Below are positions 56,121 through 64,000 of a stretch of DNA of 64,000 nt, piece after piece. Origin of the DNA: Clostridium cuniculi (GTDB taxonomy: Bacteria; Bacillota; Clostridia; Clostridiales; Clostridiaceae); assembly GCF_004353185.1 (NCBI RefSeq), contig NZ_SMUS01000002.1, forward strand, positions 1 to 64,000, in the 5' to 3' direction. The stretch's first letter is position 1. Each line of letters starts with the position of its first letter. The notes below the pieces were generated by a model. That model saw nothing but the letters and a program-made list of their open reading frames with translations. It was not told the origin of the DNA and did not search any database. The translations under genes were made by a program, and so were the position numbers.

Positions 56121-56705
56121 TTAATATTCCTTTGCATAATATTGATTAATTTTCTGCTCCCATTCCGAACCTCTTCTTTTATCTATTATATAAATTCCCC
56201 TTAAAAATTCCTCTAACACATCTATTCCATCAAGTCCCTTCATTAAATGTCTTGGGTAATCAACCTTTCGTCTGTAACACTGCTTTGGATCAATAACCAT
56301 TAATCTCTCATTCTTGTTAACATATATATCTCTACACCTTGCATCCAATTTTGTAAACTTTAAAGCCTTAAATTCATTAATTAATCTGTATAAATTATAT
56401 ATAAGTTGCTGACTTAATCCATTTTCTTTTATATAGTCATCCAATCTTATGCCATTAACCATATCCCTTAATATATAGTAATCTCCATTTTTATATATCC
56501 TAGGAAAATATTTAGATTTTTTTACTCTATATAATATCTCTGCTTCACTTTTACAAACATTTTTGTCTGTAAATATCTTTATAGCTCTATTCCCAGGTAC
56601 TTCATAAACAATTCCATTATGTCCTTCACCTAATAGCTTAGCTTCTTTAAAGAGATTTTCTATATCCTTATCGAAGTCCGCTGAATATGCATATGTTCTA
56701 GCCAT
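56121..56705 (-). CDS. Small protein-kinase-like protein
   Basis: A 194-residue protein with kinase-fold landmarks: a glycine loop (LLGEGHNGIVYEV), the Lys of RAIKIF, a KLDARCRDIYVN stretch in the catalytic-loop position, and VIDPKQC in the DFG position. The catalytic loop lacks a plain HxD, though LDARCRD supplies an Asp. It resembles Rio/LPS-kinase-like proteins of clostridia, of unknown substrate. It has a short linker to the MGP gene upstream but its own terminator. The function is not known. Confidence 0.65.
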   Translation of the reverse strand: MARTYAYSADFDKDIENLFKEAKLLGEGHNGIVYEVPGNRAIKIFTDKNVCKSEAEILYRVKKSKYFPRIYKNGDYYILRDMVNGIRLDDYIKENGLSQQLIYNLYRLINEFKALKFTKLDARCRDIYVNKNERLMVIDPKQCYRRKVDYPRHLMKGLDGIDVLEEFLRGIYIIDKRRGSEWEQKINQYYAKEY

Positions 56706-56792
56706 TATAACCTACCTTTATTAATATTTGTACTATTATATTAACTATAGTATGCATTTATAACAATTAATGATTGTTTCTAATTATACATA

Positions 56793-56833
56793 AAAAGAAA
56801 GATTCATTGCATTTATGCAATAAACCTTTCTTT
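56793..56833 (-). terminator. Terminator of the epimerase-phosphorylase operon
   Basis: AAAGAAAG with CTTTCTTT outside and TTGCAT/ATGCAA inside, then TTTTTATG on the minus strand, just past the GH130 stop at 56838. Confidence 0.85.
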
Positions 56834-56837
56834 AACT

Positions 56838-58016
56838 CTAGTTTTCACTCTTTAATAATTCTTCATTTTTTTCAATAAGCTCTTGTCTTTGTGCTGTGCA
56901 TAAAAGTGATCTATATGGATCTTGTGGAGTATTGAATGTATAATCAATTAACTTATCTACAGTAGTTGTAGCAACATGTAATCTAGTATCACTAGATGCA
57001 TAATAAATATTTACATTCTTCTCTTCATCAACAGTAAGTCCATTACAGAATATTACATTAGATACATCTCCAACTCTTTCATTATCATAAGGAGCTATAA
57101 AATGGCCTCCTGGTAATGCAATAATCTTTGTTGGCTCTTCTAAATCTGTTGCAAAGGTATAAAGAACATATCTTAAACCAGCTGCTGTATTTCTTACACC
57201 ATGACCTATATGTATCCAACCTTTTTCTGTTTTAATAGGTGCTGGCCCTTGTCCATTTTTAACTTCATAAACTGTATGATATTTCTTTTCATGCATTATC
57301 TTCTCTTCTTTAACAACTGGATTAGTTATATCATCACAGTATCCATAAGCAATACCTCCACCTGAACCAGTTGAAATGAATCCATCTTGTGGTCTAGTAT
57401 ATAATAAATATTTTCCTTCAACAAACTCAGGATGTAATACCACATTTCTTTGTTGAGGAGATGGAGTCTTTATATCAGGTAGTCTTTCCCAAGTTTTTAA
57501 ATCAGTAGTTCTAACTAATCCTGCTTGAGCTACTGCTGAAGATGTATCTCCTTGCTCTGCATCTGGATCTTTTCTTTCAGAACAATAAATTCCATATATA
57601 TATCCATCCTCATGTTTTACAAGTCTCATATCATAAATATTAGTTTCTTCTTCACAAATATCTTCCCACTGTATTAAAGATTCAAATCTAAAATTATCAA
57701 TTCCATTTTCACTTGATGCTAAAGCAAAAATTGATTTTCTATCTAATCCTTCTGTTCTTACAACTAAATAGTATTTACCATTTAAATAAATAGCTCCAGC
57801 ATTTAACGTTGCATTAATACCTAGTCTTTCCATAAAATATGGATTAGTTTCTTTATTTAAATCAAATCTCCATTCAATTGGAACATGATGTCTAGTTATT
57901 ACTGGATATTTATATCTATCATAAACACCATTGTACCAAGTAGTGTCAACTTCATTTTTTCTTGTTATTAATTTTTCCTGTTCTTCTTTTAATGTATAAT
58001 ATCTTTCATGTATCAT
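56838..58016 (-). CDS. GH130 4-O-beta-D-mannosyl-D-glucose phosphorylase
   Basis: A 392-residue phosphorylase of the GH130_1 group, which turns mannosyl-glucose and phosphate into mannose-1-phosphate and glucose. The family sequence is clear in [54 protein letters not shown], and [16 protein letters not shown]. It begins 3 bp after the cellobiose 2-epimerase gene; that enzyme makes its substrate from mannobiose. The pair forms one operon. Confidence 0.92.
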   Translation of the reverse strand: MIHERYYTLKEEQEKLITRKNEVDTTWYNGVYDRYKYPVITRHHVPIEWRFDLNKETNPYFMERLGINATLNAGAIYLNGKYYLVVRTEGLDRKSIFALASSENGIDNFRFESLIQWEDICEEETNIYDMRLVKHEDGYIYGIYCSERKDPDAEQGDTSSAVAQAGLVRTTDLKTWERLPDIKTPSPQQRNVVLHPEFVEGKYLLYTRPQDGFISTGSGGGIAYGYCDDITNPVVKEEKIMHEKKYHTVYEVKNGQGPAPIKTEKGWIHIGHGVRNTAAGLRYVLYTFATDLEEPTKIIALPGGHFIAPYDNERVGDVSNVIFCNGLTVDEEKNVNIYYASSDTRLHVATTTVDKLIDYTFNTPQDPYRSLLCTAQRQELIEKNEELLKSEN

Positions 58017-58019
58017 TTC

Positions 58020-59192
58020 TTATTCTCCTATTCTCTTCATAAACTCTAAACAAAATCTTCCATTATGATATGGTGCCTTCCACGGTTCAATAACACTTCT
58101 TTCTGTTGGTTTACCATCTGCTTCTATTGACCAATACCATTCTCCACCTTCTCTTGGGTCAACCATAGTTTCCATAGTATAAGTCATTAATTTATCTATT
58201 ATTGTTAAAAGACTCTCATCATGAGTTCTTTCATATACATTTAAATATCCAATCATTGCTTCAACTTGTACCCACCATACACGAGTAAAATCTTTAACTC
58301 CATTTTCTGCTTCATTTATTAATGAACCATCTTCTTGAATTTGCTCTTTAATTTTATATGCAATATCAATAATCATCTTTTCAATATTTTCATCTTTTAG
58401 TCCCAATACCTTATAGGCATCATCAATAAGCCAACTTGCTTCTATATCATGGCCATATGATTTTACATCAATAATTGTATTCCACTTATTATCAAAGAAT
58501 ATCTTCAAATAATGCTCTTCTTTGTCATAAATTTTATTATAGAAAGTATATATTAACTCTTTTAACCTTTCTCCAACTCTAACATCCTTTGTTACCTCAT
58601 AAAGAGTAGTATATCCTTCTAAAACATGTAAATGAGTATTAGTTGTTATTTCTGCAATAACACCATTTTCACTTAGCATTTCATTCGGAGTAATATTCCA
58701 CTCTCTATCAAACTCTTCTAAATATGCTGAATTTTCTTTATTGAATCCTTTACTTTCAATTAATGAAAATAAATTCATTGCTAAGTCTAAGGCTTCTTTA
58801 TCATCAGTAGCTTTATAATATTCACTTAATGCATATATAGCAAAAGCCTGACAATAAATATGCTTTCTTGTATCACTTGGATTCCCTTTATAATCTAACA
58901 TCCAATATACACCATTAAACTCTTTATCAAATAACTTATCTCTTAAAAACTCATAAGTATGAGTTGCAGCCTTCTTATATTCTTCATTCTTTGTTGCACA
59001 ATACGCTGCTGAAAAGAACCATAATATTCTTGAAGTTTGGATTCCACCCTTAACACTTTCCTTATTAATCTTCAAATCATAACTTACTTCGCCATAAAAT
59101 CCACCATTTTCATTATCAATTAGCTTAAGCCAAAAAGGTGCTATATGATTTAATAATTCTTCTTCTGCTTTTTTTCTTAGCTCATAAACCAT
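58020..59192 (-). CDS. Cellobiose 2-epimerase (AGE family)
   Basis: A 390-residue (alpha/alpha)6-barrel enzyme that epimerises the reducing-end sugar of beta-1,4-disaccharides, converting mannobiose to mannosyl-glucose. Conserved parts are FWLKLIDNENGGFYGEVS, GIQTSRILWFFSAAY, HLHVLEGYTTLYE, SYGHDIEASWLIDDAY and the final WKAPYHNGRFCLE. GGAGGATATTTAA precedes the ATG. It is followed at once by the GH130_1 phosphorylase, the standard mannobiose pathway of Ruminococcus and Bacteroides. Confidence 0.92.
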   Translation of the reverse strand: MVYELRKKAEEELLNHIAPFWLKLIDNENGGFYGEVSYDLKINKESVKGGIQTSRILWFFSAAYCATKNEEYKKAATHTYEFLRDKLFDKEFNGVYWMLDYKGNPSDTRKHIYCQAFAIYALSEYYKATDDKEALDLAMNLFSLIESKGFNKENSAYLEEFDREWNITPNEMLSENGVIAEITTNTHLHVLEGYTTLYEVTKDVRVGERLKELIYTFYNKIYDKEEHYLKIFFDNKWNTIIDVKSYGHDIEASWLIDDAYKVLGLKDENIEKMIIDIAYKIKEQIQEDGSLINEAENGVKDFTRVWWVQVEAMIGYLNVYERTHDESLLTIIDKLMTYTMETMVDPREGGEWYWSIEADGKPTERSVIEPWKAPYHNGRFCLEFMKRIGE

Positions 59193-59349
59193 TTAAATAT
59201 CCTCCACTCCATATAAATTCAAATCTAAACGTAAGTAATAGTCTATATAACTATGATATGGTAACATTTTCATTCATTCAATTAATTAACCCTAAAATCA
59301 TATTTATTGCTAACTTTTAAGAATATTTGTATGTTTTTTATATTTTAAA

Positions 59350-59391
59350 ATAAAAATCTCAAGTTGATTTTTATTCGATTCAACTTGAGAT
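59350..59391 (-). terminator. Terminator of the ABC transporter operon
   Basis: ATCTCAAGTTGA (59356-59367) pairs with TCAACTTGAGAT (59380-59391) and is followed by TTTTTATTTT on the minus strand, just past the DUF624 stop. Confidence 0.9.
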
Positions 59392-59396
59392 CTTAT

Positions 59397-60002
59397 TTAA
59401 CTAATATTTATCTTTACTGCTTCAATTGTACTTCTATTTATTTTTACAAATACAGCTGAAATTATTGCAATTGCTAATATTACTAAAAATTCCTTTCTAA
59501 ATATGGCCAAAACCATAAATAGTATAAAAAATCCAATGGTAGTTAATAGCTTTTTAGGATACATACACATTATTGCCAATGCATCTATATATCTTATTGG
59601 TTTTTCTTTAATTATTACATATAAAGAATAATATCCCCAATATATAGATATAACTATATATAAATATGCAAAGAAATAATTTAACACACTAGCTATGGGT
59701 AAATCAATTCTTCTTAGCATTAACATTGCCACAACTAATGTTAATGCATAAAATCCAGTTAAAAAAGTTGATTTTTTATTTTCAATAAAATACATTTTCA
59801 TTCGAGAATTAAATATCTGTAAAACTCCTGAATATCCATCAATTTCATCATTAAATAACATTGTTGAAATTTCTATATTAGTGAATATTACTGGAACTAA
59901 TGTTATTGAAAATAATCCTAATAATAAATATAAAATTGATAATATGTTTGTTATTAATAAAACATATAAAATGTGAACGAACCTAAATGTCTTTTCTCTC
60001 AT
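59397..60002 (-). CDS. DUF624/YesL-family membrane protein
   Basis: A 201-residue protein with about five membrane helices (HILYVLLITNILSILYLLLGLFSI at the start, then a pair at 85-130 and 150-185). YesL-like proteins usually accompany ABC importers of pectin, mannan or other plant oligosaccharides. It begins 9 bp after the MalG-type permease, so it belongs to the same operon. Its molecular role is unknown. Confidence 0.85.
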   Translation of the reverse strand: MREKTFRFVHILYVLLITNILSILYLLLGLFSITLVPVIFTNIEISTMLFNDEIDGYSGVLQIFNSRMKMYFIENKKSTFLTGFYALTLVVAMLMLRRIDLPIASVLNYFFAYLYIVISIYWGYYSLYVIIKEKPIRYIDALAIMCMYPKKLLTTIGFFILFMVLAIFRKEFLVILAIAIISAVFVKINRSTIEAVKINIS

Positions 60003-60011
60003 TTCATCACC

Positions 60012-60902
60012 TTATTTTACGGCTCCTGCTGTGAATCCGTTATAAATATATTTTTGTAATGCTAAGAATACTATTAATGTTGGAATCATTATTAATATAA
60101 CCCCTGCACATATAACATTCCATTGTCCCCCATATGGCCCCATAAACTTATAAAGTGATGTTGCTAATGTTCCCATCTCTTCTCCAGGAGCATAAAGAAA
60201 TGGTGTATAGAAATCATTATAAATTCCAACTCCACGTATTATTATAATTGTTGCTATAGCTGGTTTTAATAGTGGAATAATTAACTTTCTAAATATATAG
60301 AAATATGATGCACCCTCAAGCATTGCAGCTTCATCATTTGAATATGGAATAGAATCCATAAACTGCATCATTATGAATATACTCATAACATCTGCCCCTA
60401 AATAAAGAACTATTGGAGCCCATAAACTATTATACAACCCAAGTCTACTCATGATTTGGAATGTAGCAACTTGAGTAGTTACCATTGGTAAGAACATTGG
60501 TACCATATATAACAGTAATATCGCTTTCTTTAATTTAAAATCAAATCTGTGTAATACATAAGCAACCATTGCTCCCATTAAAATTGTACCAGATAATGAT
60601 ATCACCATTATAAATGCTGTATTAAAGAACCCTCTCAACATTCCACCTTGAATAAATGCTGTCTTGAAATTATCTAAATTTAAGAAACTTGCTGGTAATG
60701 ATAATTTATTACTTGAGTAAAACTCATTATATTCCTTAAATGATGCTAAAAATATTGTTAGTATAGGAAGAATAAAAACTATTGCTGCTAATATTAATGC
60801 TGAGTATTTGAGCACTTTAAAAAATATACTTTTAGCTCGTAATACAAATAATTCTTTATCCATTTTGACTTTTGCTACATTTACTTCAGTATTACTTTGC
60901 AT
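60012..60902 (-). CDS. ABC sugar transporter permease, MalG type
   Basis: A 296-residue inner-membrane permease with six helices. The EAA loop is EAAMLEGASYFYIFRKLIIPLLKPAI, which contacts an ATPase not encoded in this window (probably a shared MsmX-type). It overlaps the partner permease by 11 bp. The probable substrate is a beta-mannooligosaccharide. Confidence 0.9.
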   Translation of the reverse strand: MQSNTEVNVAKVKMDKELFVLRAKSIFFKVLKYSALILAAIVFILPILTIFLASFKEYNEFYSSNKLSLPASFLNLDNFKTAFIQGGMLRGFFNTAFIMVISLSGTILMGAMVAYVLHRFDFKLKKAILLLYMVPMFLPMVTTQVATFQIMSRLGLYNSLWAPIVLYLGADVMSIFIMMQFMDSIPYSNDEAAMLEGASYFYIFRKLIIPLLKPAIATIIIIRGVGIYNDFYTPFLYAPGEEMGTLATSLYKFMGPYGGQWNVICAGVILIMIPTLIVFLALQKYIYNGFTAGAVK

Positions 60903-61776
60903 ATTCCTTCTCCTCCTTAAAGAATATATTTTGAATTAATGCCACTGCTGCAACAATAAGCATTACTACAACAGCCATTGCAGAAGCTTTACCAACCTTA
61001 TTATAAGTAAAGGCAGTTTTAATTGTTTCTATTACGAATGTAGAACTTCCATTTGATCCACCTGTCATTATATATGGTATTTCAAATACTGAAATTGCTC
61101 CTGAAATATTTAATATTAAATTTAATTGAATTATTCTCTTAACAGAAGGTATATAAATATATCTAATCTTATGCCAATCACCAGCTCCATCTAAATCTGC
61201 TGCTTCTAAAACCTCATCAGAAATTGATTGAAGAGCTCCTAAGAAAATAATAAAGTTATATCCAAAAAATCTCCAAATTGATGTAAATGCTAAAGAGAAA
61301 TTTACATATTGTGCATCTCCAAGCCATTGTCTAATTAAACTATCTAACCCTAACATACTTAATACAGTATCAAATGTTCCACTTGGTTGGAAGAAGAATA
61401 AAAACATTAATGATATTGCAACCCCATTTATTAAATAAGGGAAAAAGAATAATGATTTAAAGAAACTTTTACCTTTTATTTTAGAATTAATTATTACTGC
61501 AAATACAAATGCTAAAGCTAACTGTATTAACCCACCAACAAAATAATATAAACTATTTTTTAATACAGAAAAAACTTCTGGATCACTAAATATATTTATA
61601 TAGTTTTCAAGACCAACGAATGTCTTAGGCCCATACCCCTTCCAATCAGTGAAACTGTAAGATATCATATTTATTGCTGGTAAATATGTAAATACAAACA
61701 GTAATGTAAGTGGAATTAGTAAGAATAGTGCTATTATAAATTTCCTTTGTGTTTTATAACTTACATTTTTAAACAC
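60892..61776 (-). CDS. ABC sugar transporter permease, MalF type
   Basis: A 294-residue permease with six helices. The EAA loop is EVLEAADLDGAGDWHKIRYIYIPSVK. It is the first of the permease pair after the binding protein, with a hairpin at 61871-61901 between them. It forms an import channel with the MalG-type partner. Confidence 0.9.
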   Translation of the reverse strand: MFKNVSYKTQRKFIIALFLLIPLTLLFVFTYLPAINMISYSFTDWKGYGPKTFVGLENYINIFSDPEVFSVLKNSLYYFVGGLIQLALAFVFAVIINSKIKGKSFFKSLFFFPYLINGVAISLMFLFFFQPSGTFDTVLSMLGLDSLIRQWLGDAQYVNFSLAFTSIWRFFGYNFIIFLGALQSISDEVLEAADLDGAGDWHKIRYIYIPSVKRIIQLNLILNISGAISVFEIPYIMTGGSNGSSTFVIETIKTAFTYNKVGKASAMAVVVMLIVAAVALIQNIFFKEEKEYAK

Positions 61777-61870
61777 ATTTTTTCCCCCTTTACGACTTCT
61801 TTCCTTTAATATTACTCTGCTCTATTTACATTAATTTAGAGACTTTTATCCTTAAAATACATACTTTTAT

Positions 61871-61901
61871 AATTAGGGGAGTTTTAATGCTCCCCTTAAT
61901 T
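61871..61901 (-). terminator. Intercistronic hairpin after the binding-protein gene
   Basis: AATTAGGGGAG (61871-61881) and CTCCCCTTAATT (61890-61901) form a strong stem without a long T-run. It lies between the solute-binding protein and the permeases and probably gives partial termination or 3' protection, so more binding protein is made than permease. Confidence 0.7.
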
Positions 61902-61915
61902 ATTTATATAAATTA

Positions 61916-63217
61916 TTATTCAGATAATTTTTCTTTGTTACTATTCCATTTGTTATTGTAATCTTCAATAACTTTTTCAAAGTCTGCTCTGCTCTTCTTA
62001 GCAGCAATTACAGCATTTTGAATATATTCACCAACCCAGAACTTAGTTCCTGATTCGTTAGCTATTTCAGTTGTTAAGTCACTAGCCTTTTGATCTGCTT
62101 CTGCTGGATCGCCAAACATTAATTCAACGCCTGACTCTTGGTATTCTTTAACAACTGGATTTCCAGAAGTAAGATTTTTATTAGATGGAATAAAACCACA
62201 AGCATCTAAGTAATCTAAACAATTAGCAAAGTAAATAGCAAAATCTTTAGCTTCTTCTTTATGCTTAGAATATTTACTTACACCTAAGTAGTTATCTGGT
62301 CCTGCACCAGCCTTTAATTCACCTGAATTAGTTGCTGGGAATGGAGCAATAGCAATATCATCAGCATTAGCTTCATTAGCTTCTTGAATTTGAGAAACGG
62401 CCCACATACCTAAAGTCATCATACCAATTTTACCGTTAGCCATATCAACTTTTGATTGTTCCCAGTTAGTTGTAGCTAAATCTTCTTCAACCCAACCTTC
62501 ACTAACAAACTTATAAAGAATTTCTAACATATCTCCTGTAGGCTTTCCAGCTGAGAATGGACTTTCCATAGATCCCATATCTCTATAGTAATATGGATTT
62601 CCATATATCACTGAAGAAACAGCATCATATTGGCTTAATGGCCACATATCAGCAGAGTTGATAGCTACTGGAACTACACCTTCTTGTCCTTCTTTAATTT
62701 TTGCTAATGCGTCATATAATTCATCTAAAGTTTTAGGAAACTCATCATAACCTGCAGCAGCAAACACTTTTTTGTTATAAACAACACCGTCTGCTCCTAA
62801 TCCATTTGGAATACCATATACAGTATCAGTATTTAAATCAGCTCTTTCTGTTACTCCAACGTAATCGCTATAATCCTCTACTGAGCCTAGTGGTTCAAAG
62901 AACTCTCCTAATTCCTCAGCCTTAAATGCTGGTAATATATTTAATACATCACCGTAATCTTGAGTGTTCATTCTTGTTTGAACTATACTTTCATAATCAG
63001 TAATTGCTTCCCACTCTATTTTTACACCTTTTTCTTCATAGTACTTGTCTGCAACTGTTTTTAACACTGTATCCTTTATATCTGTTCTATGTGTTAAAAC
63101 TTTTAAAGTAACTTCACCTTTACTATCAGAACCATTACTACCTGTTGATGAACAACCTGCGAAAAGTGATGTTGCTATTGCACTAGCACAAATAACACTT
63201 AGTAATCTTTTTTTCAT
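61916..63217 (-). CDS. Solute-binding lipoprotein of the sugar ABC transporter
   Basis: A 433-residue extracellular lipoprotein of the MalE-like family. A signal peptide (MKKRLLSVICASAIATS) ends in the lipobox LFAG-Cys, followed by a Ser/Gly/Asn linker and the binding fold. I chose ATG at 63217, with GGGGGAG upstream, since a frame from 63244 would precede that site. It should present mannan or cello-oligosaccharides to the permeases downstream. A LacI/cre-like site at 63257-63271 lies in its promoter region. Confidence 0.92.
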   Translation of the reverse strand: MKKRLLSVICASAIATSLFAGCSSTGSNGSDSKGEVTLKVLTHRTDIKDTVLKTVADKYYEEKGVKIEWEAITDYESIVQTRMNTQDYGDVLNILPAFKAEELGEFFEPLGSVEDYSDYVGVTERADLNTDTVYGIPNGLGADGVVYNKKVFAAAGYDEFPKTLDELYDALAKIKEGQEGVVPVAINSADMWPLSQYDAVSSVIYGNPYYYRDMGSMESPFSAGKPTGDMLEILYKFVSEGWVEEDLATTNWEQSKVDMANGKIGMMTLGMWAVSQIQEANEANADDIAIAPFPATNSGELKAGAGPDNYLGVSKYSKHKEEAKDFAIYFANCLDYLDACGFIPSNKNLTSGNPVVKEYQESGVELMFGDPAEADQKASDLTTEIANESGTKFWVGEYIQNAVIAAKKSRADFEKVIEDYNNKWNSNKEKLSE

Positions 63218-63256
63218 TTCAATTCTCCCCCTTGAAATATACATTTTATCTTTGTT

Positions 63257-63271
63257 AGCAAACGTTTTCCC
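63257..63271. promoter_or_regulatory. LacI/CcpA-type operator before the binding-protein gene
   Basis: AGCAAACGTTTTCCC has the central AACGTT and near-symmetry of LacI-family operators or a cre. It lies about 45 bp upstream of the start codon, in the position of the promoter. Confidence 0.6.
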
Positions 63272-63403
63272 GTTTACAAGTTAATTTTACAAACTTTTAA
63301 ATAACTATTCTACGCTTTTAAATACACAGCATAATTTTGATTTATAAATCGTATAATTTATTTATAATTACAGTTCCATTAATTAATTTTTTTATTTTTA
63401 TAA

Positions 63404-63438
63404 ATAAAAAAATAGAGAGAACCTAGCGGCTCCCTCCT
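63404..63438 (-). terminator. Terminator of the GH1 gene
   Basis: On the minus strand GAGGGAGCC, GCTA, GGTTCTCTC (63436-63415) forms a stem using two G-U pairs, followed by TATTTTTTTATTT. It lies 12 bp past the GH1 stop. Confidence 0.85.
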
Positions 63439-63449
63439 TAATATACTAA

Positions 63450-64000
63450 TTAAAATCCATTATTTGATGAAACTTCTTTAATCCAAGTACCTGATTTCTT
63501 TATTGTTTTCTTTTGCGTAGCTAAATCTACTGCAATATAACCATATCTATTTTTATATGCATTACACCAAGACCAGCAATCTATTGGTGTCCATGAATGA
63601 TATCCAAAACAATTTGATCCTTCTTCTATTCCCTTGTGTAAATATTGTAAATGTTCTTCAAGGAATTCAATTCTATAATCATCCTGTATTGAACCATCTT
63701 CACCTATATATTTTTCTTCACCTTCAACACCCATTCCATTTTCAGAAATATACCATGGAATATTATTGTAATTATCTCTAATATTTATTGCAATATCATA
63801 CATTGCTTCAGGATATATCTCCCATCCTCTATATGGATTCATTCTTTTTCCTGGCATATCATAATAATCAAAATACTTTTCAGGCATCCATCCTTTAGTA
63901 TTATCAATTTCTGATTCTTTTACTTTCACTCTTCTTGGTTGATAATAATTAACTCCTAAGAAATCTATAGTATTATCTTTTATGATTTGCAATTCTTCTT
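63450..64000 (-). CDS. GH1 beta-glycosidase, C-terminal part
   Basis: The last 183 or so residues of a GH1 enzyme; the gene continues beyond the right edge. The nucleophile is the Glu of WYISENGMG, and the aglycone loop SWTPIDCWSWCNAYKNRYGYIAVD (here given by name only for its end, RYGYIAVD) is present. The Lys that GH1 6-phospho enzymes use in the S...KxY signature is replaced by Asn (YKNRY), so this is probably a non-phospho beta-glucosidase or beta-mannosidase that acts on ABC-imported sugars. Confidence 0.85.
   Translation of the reverse strand, partial: EELQIIKDNTIDFLGVNYYQPRRVKVKESEIDNTKGWMPEKYFDYYDMPGKRMNPYRGWEIYPEAMYDIAINIRDNYNNIPWYISENGMGVEGEEKYIGEDGSIQDDYRIEFLEEHLQYLHKGIEEGSNCFGYHSWTPIDCWSWCNAYKNRYGYIAVDLATQKKTIKKSGTWIKEVSSNNGF

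Overview
The window is a contiguous stretch of a very AT-rich, low-GC Firmicute chromosome, almost certainly Clostridium sensu stricto (cluster I). Evidence: strong AGGAGG-type ribosome binding sites, TTG/GTG starts, a clostridial tmRNA, the eno / secG / rnr / smpB housekeeping group, many PTS and sugar operons, a c-di-GMP-I riboswitch and a large M60 mucin-type metallopeptidase. The species cannot be fixed from sequence alone. No tRNA, rRNA, CRISPR array, intact insertion sequence or prophage was seen. Most genes read on the minus strand.

Layout. 0.1-5.6 kb: aldo/keto reductase and flavodoxin-type reductase, a LysR regulator, an unrecognised TIM-barrel-like protein and an orphan cytosolic PAS histidine kinase. 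5.6-15 kb: a candidate structured RNA; a P2-type cation ATPase whose leader carries its own promoter, hairpin and terminator; then a complete beta-glucoside system (bglG antiterminator, PTS EIIBCA, 6-phospho-beta-glucosidase) with two RAT/terminator switches; then an MFS transporter. A second copy of the ATPase leader lies 5 kb away, so the bgl operon sits between direct repeats. 15-19 kb: a LAGLIDADG homing-endonuclease relic, a CarD-type regulator, a decayed small membrane-protein gene and a flavodoxin/AraC/SDR operon. 19-27 kb: tmRNA (ssrA), a plus-strand candidate sRNA, an OmpR-type two-component pair, an amino-sugar PTS/nanE/RpiR group, and mgtE preceded by a previously unlisted 22-residue leader peptide and a hairpin.

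27-36 kb: two very large extracellular proteins in tandem. One is a 2011-residue M60 metallopeptidase with a dockerin-like calcium module. The other is a sortase-anchored (LPKTG) multi-Ig surface protein whose N-terminal domain looks cohesin-like. Together they could display a mucin protease on the wall. 36-43 kb: the sucrose system (scrR, scrA, scrK, scrB) with LacI operators, interrupted by a cysteine/histidine-rich MarR regulator and an orphan c-di-GMP-I riboswitch with no gene after it. 43-51 kb: a degenerate amidase-like exported protein, smpB, rnr, secG, and a glycolipid-type operon (glycosyltransferase, NodB deacetylase, flippase-like membrane protein).

51-64 kb: a beta-mannan/glucomannan utilisation region: two GH130 phosphorylases, a cellobiose 2-epimerase, two SGNH esterases (one CE2-like), a DUF624 protein, a MalFG-type ABC importer with its lipoprotein, and a GH1 glycosidase cut by the window edge. 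Enolase and a small kinase-like gene lie inside it. Proposed flow: ABC import of (acetylated) mannooligosaccharides, deacetylation, epimerisation of the reducing-end mannose to glucose, then phosphorolysis to mannose-1-phosphate for glycolysis.
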